A DNA stretch of 13,054 bases, taken from positions 1 through 13,054 of the forward strand of contig NZ_JBHRTA010000054.1 in the NCBI RefSeq assembly GCF_042646065.1, written 5' to 3'. Shown one piece after another: positions 1 through 5,351 of the stretch (position 1 is its first letter; every line of letters begins with the position of its first letter). The position numbers and the translations under genes are program-made. The notes beneath the pieces are model-generated. The model saw nothing but the letters and a program-made list of their open reading frames with translations. It was not told where the DNA came from and searched no databases. The DNA comes from Parapedobacter deserti. Its GTDB lineage: Bacteria > Bacteroidota > Bacteroidia > Sphingobacteriales > Sphingobacteriaceae.

Positions 1-105
1 CTGGAAAACATCATGTCCATCAACCATAAAAACCTAAAAGACCTCTATCCGCAGAATTATAAAGAAAACTGCAGGAATCAAACATGTAGTTCATAGGACG
101 GATAC
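1..105 (+). mobile_element. Left inverted copy of an IS66-like transposase 3' end
   Basis: Frame 1 reads 31 codons, with LENIMSINHKNLKDLYPQNY at the start, and ends in TAG at 94-96. This fits the extreme C-terminus of IS66-family transposases (W-L-x3-L-x2-I, then a LxxLyPqNy-type end). All 105 bases are identical to the reverse complement of 12950-13054. Homology stops right after GGATAC at 100-105, the same point where the two right-hand copies stop, so this is probably the element's terminus. The transposase body would lie to the left of the window. Family assignment is from the C-terminal pattern only and is moderate; the repeat itself is certain. Confidence 0.72.
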
Positions 106-194
106 AGTTCGCGGCCTCACCCGGCCGGCGGATAATGACCCCGTTGGTGTTTTCGGCTCGGCAGCATGATTTTACAACTCAACAGGTGCTGCAT

Positions 195-304
195 TTCCGG
201 TTTCCCGTAATGTCATCACCATTCCTGCTGTTACCTTTGAGTAATCAATAACCGCCGAGCAAAAGGACGCCATGGTGTATATCACCGAAACAAGGGAAGC
301 ATAA
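195..304 (+). pseudogene. Collapsed duplicate of the 2095-2440 region (remnant of the small Cys/His protein gene)
   Basis: Positions 195-248 match 2095-2148 at 50 of 54 bases without gaps. The sequence then jumps to 251-290, which matches 2399-2438, inside the coding region of the small secreted protein, at 33 of 40 bases. The coding remnant reads ITAEQKDAMVYITETREA and then TAA (302-304), against TTAEQKDATVYITKTGEK in the intact gene. The signal peptide, the start and the Cys/His half are all gone. The roughly 250 bases that separate the two blocks at the intact locus are missing here, so this is a deleted, decayed paralogous copy. The stretch before it (106-194) holds no gene I recognise. 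Confidence 0.8.
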
Positions 305-425
305 ATACACCCATTTCCATTCAACAAAAATACCAGTTTTAGGGTATTGCGAATTACATAAATATATAATAAATTTATCCGAGGAAAACTTAGATTATAA
401 ACTTATTCAAATTCAACCATCTGCC
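305..425. other. AT-rich leader, no gene seen
   Basis: This non-coding stretch lies upstream of the secreted-protein gene. It contains a small perfect hairpin, AATACC (329-334) paired with GGTATT (343-348) across 8 bases, and an A/T run at about 358-377. No convincing Bacteroidota promoter pair (TTG / TAnnTTTG) is visible. Confidence 0.4.
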
Positions 426-707
426 ATGAAGACGTCTATCACACTGATTTTTAACATCCTTTTCTCCTCGATTGCGATTGCCCAAACGCAAAAACTCACA
501 TTCGCATTTGACGCAGCCGGGAACCAGACCACACGAACATGGGTTTGTGTGAATTGTCCCACTTCAGTGGAATTGGTATTGCCTGACAGCACTTCAGGTC
601 AAAACGATTCCATTGGTAATGCAATGAACTCAAGCCTTCCATTTAGGTTCACCGTTGATGTCGCTTCAGAAACCATCGTTTTGGTTGAGCATACGTTGTG
701 GGGATAG
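426..707 (+). CDS. Truncated secreted protein of the Rhs-associated Bacteroidota type
   Basis: The 93-residue product opens with a clear signal peptide (residues 1 to about 19, ending IAIAQ). It is followed by TFAFDAAGNQTTRTWVCVNC (residues 25-44), a segment I associate with small Bacteroidota secreted proteins that sit in front of Rhs/YD-repeat genes. Those proteins normally run on to a C-terminal type IX secretion sorting domain of about 80 residues (ending with a YPNP-like motif). None is present here, so the gene looks broken after the Cys-x2-Cys. The frame stays open for a further 51 codons after the TAG (to 862), compatible with an internal stop, but the added sequence shows no sorting domain either. 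No Rhs gene follows. It is probably a remnant of an Rhs locus; function unknown. Confidence 0.6.
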   Translation: MKTSITLIFNILFSSIAIAQTQKLTFAFDAAGNQTTRTWVCVNCPTSVELVLPDSTSGQNDSIGNAMNSSLPFRFTVDVASETIVLVEHTLWG

Positions 708-838
708 GACACTTCCGTTTCGGTAAGGATTCTGAACAGGTCAGGAATTATTGGCAAAACGAAGTGGCCCACAAACCCAATGGTTTCCCATTTTTCAGGG
801 TATTGGAGCATGTTAAACGGAAGAGGTATTTTCAATTT

Positions 839-847
839 GGAGGAGGT
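839..847 (+). promoter_or_regulatory. Strong Shine-Dalgarno site of the lipoprotein gene
   Basis: GGAGGAGGT lies 5 bases before the ATG at 853. It is near-perfect anti-16S complementarity and fixes that start. It is unusual here, because the other genes in the window have A-rich leaders typical of Bacteroidota with no such site. Confidence 0.6.
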
Positions 848-852
848 AGATT

Positions 853-1389
853 ATGGTAAATAAAGCAACTAAGGCATCTCTATTCGCATTTTCTTTACTC
901 TGCCTGGCAGGGTTATCGGGATGCAAAAAACATTGGGAAGACGACAAATTGCAAATAGCTAGGGAAAGCTATACAGGCGACCAGCTTAGGATTGACGGTT
1001 TCTATGTGAAAGGCAACACGATATTGAGTATTTATGTGCTTTACGAAAATGGAATCTTATTGGTTGGCGACAGCTTTGATGCCAATGAATTGGAAGCGAG
1101 GGCAGCTGAAATGCAAACATCGGAATGGCAGGCAGTAACAAAAAAATGTAAATTTTGCTGGGGGGCTTTCACCGTTAGAGGTGACGAAATAATGTACGAA
1201 CGTTGGGTTCCTCCTTCGGGAGGCGGATTCCCCACTTTCACCTGGAAGGGAACCATAACCAGCGACACCGAGTTCGTCATGACCTCACTCAGGGATAACC
1301 GGAAAGGCAAAACGGAGGCGATAAACGAAGTATACCGTTTTGTGGAGTTTGAGCATAAGCCGGACAGCACCAATCCTTTCGTAAAATAG
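853..1389 (+). CDS. Predicted lipoprotein of unknown function
   Basis: The 178-residue product has a lipoprotein signal: a basic N-terminus, a hydrophobic core and lipobox LSGC with the acylated Cys at residue 24, followed by KKHWEDD. The acidic stretch just after the Cys could act as a Bacteroidota surface-export signal (inference). The mature part looks like a small soluble beta-rich domain with hydrophobic/aromatic alternation (for example IDGFYVKGNTILSIYVLYEN), a Cys-x2-Cys (KCKFC, near residue 97) and a Gly/Pro-rich turn (PPSGGG). I do not recognise the family. It is followed after 23 nt by the beta-barrel-like gene, so the two may be co-transcribed. Because the cluster begins with an Rhs-associated remnant, it could be the tail or immunity part of a former Rhs locus, but nothing in the protein proves that. 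Confidence 0.75.
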   Translation: MVNKATKASLFAFSLLCLAGLSGCKKHWEDDKLQIARESYTGDQLRIDGFYVKGNTILSIYVLYENGILLVGDSFDANELEARAAEMQTSEWQAVTKKCKFCWGAFTVRGDEIMYERWVPPSGGGFPTFTWKGTITSDTEFVMTSLRDNRKGKTEAINEVYRFVEFEHKPDSTNPFVK

Positions 1390-1412
1390 GACAACAAAAA
1401 AACAGAGAAAAA

Positions 1413-2027
1413 ATGAAAAGACTACTGACATTTTTCATGGTGGTCGCATGCTTATTGGAGGCAAATGCGCAGCAACCCATGTCCATCGGTCTATCCGGAA
1501 ACTACGGAAGTAACAACCGGTTTGGGGGCGAAATATATCTCCGGAAACCGATTCGCCTTATGCAGAAGGATGCGGAGTTCAAAGCAGGTCTCGCTACACG
1601 CAGCTTCCCACTTTCCTTCGATGGCGTGGGGAGCCTAAACGCCGCGTCATTGGGAATATTTGGGGATGCGGCAATCTATCCATTCCCACGGAACGGCTTA
1701 TTCACCGGCATCCGGGTGGAAATTCTCAACGTTAGCCGATTTGCGAAAAATTCCAGCGCCGCAATTGAACGTCAGCGGGACTATGACGCACCGCAATTTT
1801 TCATCGGCAGTGCGGCGTTCCTACAGGTCGGTTACCGCTTTCCGGTTTCAAAGGGGTTTGCTTTGCGGTTTTATGGCCAACGTGGCATGCAATATTTTTT
1901 CATTACAAATGGGGATACTTCCATTAATGGGCCCAATATCGATATCGATCTCCGGGGAAATGCCATATCCGAACATCATTTCCGGTTTATCTACAATATC
2001 AATTTGGGTATTGAAATAACGATTTAG
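1413..2027 (+). CDS. Outer-membrane beta-barrel-like protein, unknown function
   Basis: The 204-residue product has a signal peptide (residues 1 to about 19, cleavage after ANA before QQPM). The rest alternates hydrophobic and polar residues in short strands separated by turns: MSIGLSGNYGS near the start, then strands near FAGLATRSF-like, GIRVEIL and FLQVGYRF segments. The final strand, FRFIYNINLGIEITI, alternates aromatic and aliphatic residues up to the last residue, as in 8- to 10-stranded outer-membrane barrels. No catalytic motif is visible. The start follows an A-rich leader (AACAAAAAAACAGAGAAAAA), typical of Bacteroidota. It is probably co-transcribed with the lipoprotein gene 23 nt upstream, and the two might act together at the outer membrane. 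Function not assigned. Confidence 0.75.
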   Translation: MKRLLTFFMVVACLLEANAQQPMSIGLSGNYGSNNRFGGEIYLRKPIRLMQKDAEFKAGLATRSFPLSFDGVGSLNAASLGIFGDAAIYPFPRNGLFTGIRVEILNVSRFAKNSSAAIERQRDYDAPQFFIGSAAFLQVGYRFPVSKGFALRFYGQRGMQYFFITNGDTSINGPNIDIDLRGNAISEHHFRFIYNINLGIEITI

Positions 2028-2094
2028 GCTATTTTGCTAACCAATGTCGTGAATGTAAATTTACCAAACAATCCTTTTAACCAAATCCAATGCT

Positions 2095-2148
2095 TTCCGG
2101 TTTCCCGTAATGTCCTCACCATTCCTTCGGTTACCTTTGGGTAATCAA
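2095..2148 (+). repeat. Intact-locus copy of the 54-bp repeat also at 195-248
   Basis: 50 of 54 bases are identical to 195-248. It lies in the 281-base gap between the beta-barrel-like gene and the small Cys/His protein gene and holds no gene. It includes TACCTTTG (2132-2139), which fits the Bacteroidota -7 consensus TAnnTTTG and is kept in the left copy, but I see no TTG at the expected -33 spacing. It may be upstream regulatory sequence that travels with the small gene. Confidence 0.7.
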
Positions 2149-2150
2149 AA

Positions 2151-2182
2151 TTTGTAATTCTCAATCCGATGTTTTACCTTGC
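2151..2182 (+). promoter_or_regulatory. Weak candidate promoter ahead of the small Cys/His protein gene
   Basis: TTTG at 2151-2154 is followed after 20 bases by TACCTTGC (2175-2182), close to the Bacteroidota pattern TTTG-N19-20-TAnnTTTG but imperfect in the last two positions. It is the best match I see in the 2028-2308 gap, and transcription from it could also feed the core operon. Confidence 0.2.
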
Positions 2183-2308
2183 ATGTTATAATTACCATTA
2201 TAAGCTAATAGGCCTAAGAAAAACAATTGATAAATCAATAATACCGTATAATCAATAACCGAATTCACTGTTCACTAACCGTTAATCAAGAAACCGACAC
2301 AAACCATC

Positions 2309-2554
2309 ATGCGTAAGCGTATCCTTTACCTTTTTCTCGTCTTCGGGCTTTTGCTGCCTGCGGCTTCGGATGTGCAGGGTAGGGTAGTTGCTTATACCAC
2401 CGCTGAACAGAAGGACGCCACGGTATACATCACCAAAACCGGGGAGAAGTACCACAAGACAGGGTGCCGGTATCTGAGCAAAAGCCAGATCAAGACCACG
2501 AAGAAAGAGGCCGTCAAGAATGGTTACGGAGCGTGTAAGGTATGTAAACCTTGA
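2309..2554 (+). CDS. Small secreted protein with Ada-like Cys/His motif
   Basis: The 81-residue product has a signal peptide (residues 1 to about 24, basic MRKR then LYLFLVFGLLLP). The mature part holds VYITKTGEKYHKTGCRYL and then EAVKNGYGACKVCKP. The residues H49, C53, C76 and C79 form the pattern H-x3-C-x22-C-x2-C. This matches small putative zinc-binding modules that occur alone or at the ends of secreted nucleases in many bacteria (related in pattern to the Ada metal-binding domain); metal binding here is inferred. No catalytic residues are seen. The gene is 64 nt upstream of the core operon and on the same strand, but it is secreted and a broken copy exists at 195-304, so it more likely belongs to the flanking region than to the nuclease system. 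Confidence 0.75.
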   Translation: MRKRILYLFLVFGLLLPAASDVQGRVVAYTTAEQKDATVYITKTGEKYHKTGCRYLSKSQIKTTKKEAVKNGYGACKVCKP

Positions 2555-2618
2555 CGAAATAGCGGGAGAAGCAGTCGCTATAGAGAATACTTGAATAAAA
2601 CCATCTTGTAAATAATAA

Positions 2619-4391
2619 ATGATATCAAGCCCTACTATATATCGAATTGACAAATCGCATCGGGAACTTAAAAGTATTGAAACACCACTTGATTTAATAC
2701 TTTGGATTATAGACTCATATTTCGTTAAATTGGGCAGTAAACTTCGAGTAAAAAAAACCGATATTAATTCATATTCCATTGACAAAGTAATCTATTACTT
2801 ATACGCTGTTAATACAGAGGAAAGAGAATCCGAGTGGTTCGATTTTTTACCACTAGAGTTAACCGAGAGTAAGAATTTTATACAACAAAGAATATCATTA
2901 CTTCTCTTTGCCGAAGTCGGAAAGGAGCTATTTGTTGTTATAGGTGGGAATTCCTATAAAATGGTGATTCCATATCTTGATAAGTCTTATGGCCTTAATA
3001 CTTATGCTAGGATTATGGATTCTCAAAAGGATGAATTGGTCACTATTCGAACTAGAGGCTTGACGGGCACAAGAGCTGGAATGAGCGAACAGTTTCGAGG
3101 AGATTTTCGAATAATCGATTTTATTAAGTTTGGAAAAGTCCCAGAGGAAATCCACGTTCTTTTGTCAACTTCCACAACAAACAATCATTTCAGCTTTCTA
3201 ACGACCAAACAAAAGCGAAGGTTGAATATCTCTGTAGGGAGAGGGTTCAAGGTAAAAAGAGCTTTGGATTTCGCAATGTTGCATGATGTTATTGTAGAAC
3301 TAAACTATATCGGGGACTTGGTTGCTTCAGACTACTTAAGCTCTTATAAAGAAATTCGCGATCCACTGTTCATAGAAAACAACCTCAGAAGCGTTCTAAT
3401 AGGGAAATTATTTGATGATATTCCACATGTTTTAGGAACGACAAGAGAGTCGGTAAATCGCTTCCATTTCGATTTTTGCAATCCTAATAGTATAGAGAAA
3501 TTCTACGAAGCTGATTATTATACTTTGTTGGAAAAGACAGAAAATGACGGCCATCGACAATTTGATAAAGTACTTGACAGAGAAGATATCTATTCTACCG
3601 TAATTAAAAGAGCCGTAAACTACCATCAATACTCCAATAGGTTCGAATTTATGGTTTACCTTCAAGGTGTCCGGGTGAATTGTTATCGTGAAGGAAAGAA
3701 AACGACAGGGTCGTCTTTTCTTTTTCATTTTACAACTGAAATTAGGGCTAATAATCGATCTTATTTTCTCGTAGACACAAAGTGGTATTCTTTGCGAGAT
3801 TCTTTTGTAGACGACTTGAAAAACACTACCAAACATCTATTCGAGTCTTATAAGTTACCATCTCACATTTTAAGATATAACTGGGACAAGAAATCAATAT
3901 CAAGGGAGGGTGACTATAATTTGCTTTATAATGGTCAAATAGATTTCATTGTTGGTGATACGATTTTGGTCGATGGTATCGAAATATTTGACATCTTATA
4001 TATCGAAGGGAACACGTTATACCTGGTACATGTAAAATATGGTTTTGGCTCGAGTATTAGGGAGCTTACGAATCAGATTTTAATTTCTGCCCGTAGACTA
4101 AGAGAATCACTTGCTTCTGGAAACCTTGAAGTTTTAGAGAAACTATATCAGAAATTGGTTTCAAAAGGTCGACACATAAATGGTTTGTCAAAGCAAGATT
4201 TCAAAGACCTTTTCAAAAAGAGAATAGTATATGTTTTTGCAATGGCATCTCATTTAAGTGAGGATTTTTTAGTTGATGAGAATATCGATTTATATGAATC
4301 TAATATTGCTAGATATTCTCTTGTTCAGTGTTCGAGTGAAATGAGAGCAAATTATTACGATATGATGGTTTGCCAAATTCCACGACGGTAA
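2619..4391 (+). CDS. TIGR04141/DUF6119-family protein, possible nuclease-like C-terminus
   Basis: I place this 590-residue protein in the sporadically distributed TIGR04141 (DUF6119) family from two regions. The middle part has LFVVIGG (residues 104-110), then SYGLNTYARI and RTRGLTGTRAG (144-154), like the family's GYGR...DFGLRVALN...D block. The second half has SYFLVDTKWYSLRDSFVDDL (381-400), then a GDYNLLYN segment (431-438) and EIFDILY (455-461) followed by LVHVKYGFGSS (469-479), which mirrors the family's 'E-x-CDL ... liHVKrygGSS' hallmark. D458 and K473 around a beta-hairpin resemble a degenerate PD-(D/E)XK core (D...x-V-K), but the Glu is replaced by His, so catalysis is uncertain. The family has no function I can cite; it is patchy and typical of mobile or defence islands. 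It is the first gene of the core run, with an A-rich leader (GTAAATAATA) just before the ATG, shared with the next gene 65 nt downstream. Confidence 0.75.
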   Translation: MISSPTIYRIDKSHRELKSIETPLDLILWIIDSYFVKLGSKLRVKKTDINSYSIDKVIYYLYAVNTEERESEWFDFLPLELTESKNFIQQRISLLLFAEVGKELFVVIGGNSYKMVIPYLDKSYGLNTYARIMDSQKDELVTIRTRGLTGTRAGMSEQFRGDFRIIDFIKFGKVPEEIHVLLSTSTTNNHFSFLTTKQKRRLNISVGRGFKVKRALDFAMLHDVIVELNYIGDLVASDYLSSYKEIRDPLFIENNLRSVLIGKLFDDIPHVLGTTRESVNRFHFDFCNPNSIEKFYEADYYTLLEKTENDGHRQFDKVLDREDIYSTVIKRAVNYHQYSNRFEFMVYLQGVRVNCYREGKKTTGSSFLFHFTTEIRANNRSYFLVDTKWYSLRDSFVDDLKNTTKHLFESYKLPSHILRYNWDKKSISREGDYNLLYNGQIDFIVGDTILVDGIEIFDILYIEGNTLYLVHVKYGFGSSIRELTNQILISARRLRESLASGNLEVLEKLYQKLVSKGRHINGLSKQDFKDLFKKRIVYVFAMASHLSEDFLVDENIDLYESNIARYSLVQCSSEMRANYYDMMVCQIPRR

Positions 4392-4406
4392 AATTCAGCT
4401 GTCGTG
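4381..4406 (+). other. Small hairpin spanning the stop codon of the TIGR04141-type gene
   Basis: CACGAC (4381-4386) pairs perfectly with GTCGTG (4401-4406) across 14 bases that include the TAA. No T-tract follows, so it is not a canonical terminator. It could stabilise or process the mRNA between the first two genes, or be chance. Confidence 0.25.
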
Positions 4407-4456
4407 AAGATTTGCTTTTTGCTGAGAAATACGAATTGAATAGTAAGTAAATAATA

Positions 4457-5314
4457 ATGGAGCTTATAGATAAAGTTAGAATCGCACTAATATCCTCCGG
4501 TTTTCCGTTGGAAATGAAAATAGCTAACGTTCTCAAAAATTCCAATTGGTCTATCAATGTCGGGTCAAGGTACGAGGACTTTGAAACTGGGGTACTACGT
4601 GAATTGGATGTTACTGCAAGCAAATCAATAAACAGGATTGAGGTTCATCTTTTTATTGAATGTAAGAAATCTGACAACAAACAGTTAGTGTTATATGCAC
4701 CAACTCACAATCGTAGTGTAACGCAAATTCTCTCACCCTTACGCTATTTTCCTAAGCCAGAATCTATTACTGTAGAGAAACAATTGAATGAAGTATGGAA
4801 GAGCATCCCTTTGCTGGATGAATCTGTGCCGATATCCAATGGTATTATTTTCACGAAGGGAGAGAAGATTGAACAGGGTAACGATTCATTCTTTAGTTCT
4901 CTTAATGGAATTGTAAAAAAGTCAATAATCATCGGAAGTGATGGATACATAGAGACTGGCTTTCGAATGATTTTCTTCCATATTCTTGTCTACGATGGGA
5001 TTATCTATCAGGTGAGTAATATCGAAGATAAAGATTTTGAACTAACTGAGATTAACTATGGTCAATATGAGTTCCCTTATAGATTTAAGTTTCCAATCAA
5101 TATATTTCGAAACTTTCAGGATATCGTCCAAGCTTCGCACCACTTCCGTTTTTCTAATTTGATTGAAATAATTCATCCCAACTTTTTCGAAGTATACCTT
5201 CAAAAAATACAATCTGCCATATCACAAATTCCGAAGGATAAATTTGAGGGGTGGGGTATTTCTATGGAGGATTTTTACTATGAACACCGAAAAGCGACGG
5301 GCGCTGAAGAATAG
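4457..5314 (+). CDS. PD-(D/E)XK nuclease-like protein
   Basis: The N-terminal third of this 285-residue protein is a recognisable restriction-endonuclease-like fold. It has a helix with E19 (SGFPLEMKIANVLKN), a strand, then RELDV (48-52) with D51, and then VHLFIECKKS (63-72) with E68 and K70. This gives the pattern E...D...ExK of metal-dependent PD-(D/E)XK nucleases, and all expected acidic and basic residues are present. The remaining 200 residues (including the FTKGEK and RFKFPINIF segments) match nothing I know and may recognise substrate or partner. The likely activity is DNA cleavage in the cytoplasm; specificity is unknown. The gene lies 65 nt after the TIGR04141-type gene with the same GTAAATAATA leader abutting the ATG, and 37 nt before the gajA-like gene, so it is probably in the same transcript. 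A transcription-independent role as a stand-alone enzyme cannot be excluded. Confidence 0.7.
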   Translation: MELIDKVRIALISSGFPLEMKIANVLKNSNWSINVGSRYEDFETGVLRELDVTASKSINRIEVHLFIECKKSDNKQLVLYAPTHNRSVTQILSPLRYFPKPESITVEKQLNEVWKSIPLLDESVPISNGIIFTKGEKIEQGNDSFFSSLNGIVKKSIIIGSDGYIETGFRMIFFHILVYDGIIYQVSNIEDKDFELTEINYGQYEFPYRFKFPINIFRNFQDIVQASHHFRFSNLIEIIHPNFFEVYLQKIQSAISQIPKDKFEGWGISMEDFYYEHRKATGAEE

Positions 5315-5351
5315 TTGTCTCTACCGATATTTTTAACATAATGTTCAAATA

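Noticed and set aside
599..835. Minus-strand 78-codon frame opposite the end of the truncated secreted gene
   Set aside because: No motif or start signal I trust; it overlaps the plus-strand gene with a signal peptide. I could not exclude it as a decayed gene.
1041..1397. 118-codon minus-strand frame over the lipoprotein gene
   Set aside because: It is antisense to a gene with a perfect lipobox and strong ribosome binding site, and its product is composition-driven with no domain.
2282..2785. 167-codon minus-strand open frame over the small secreted gene and the start of the TIGR04141-type gene
   Set aside because: It crosses two plus-strand genes with clear family features, its product has no recognisable motif, and it has no plausible leader.
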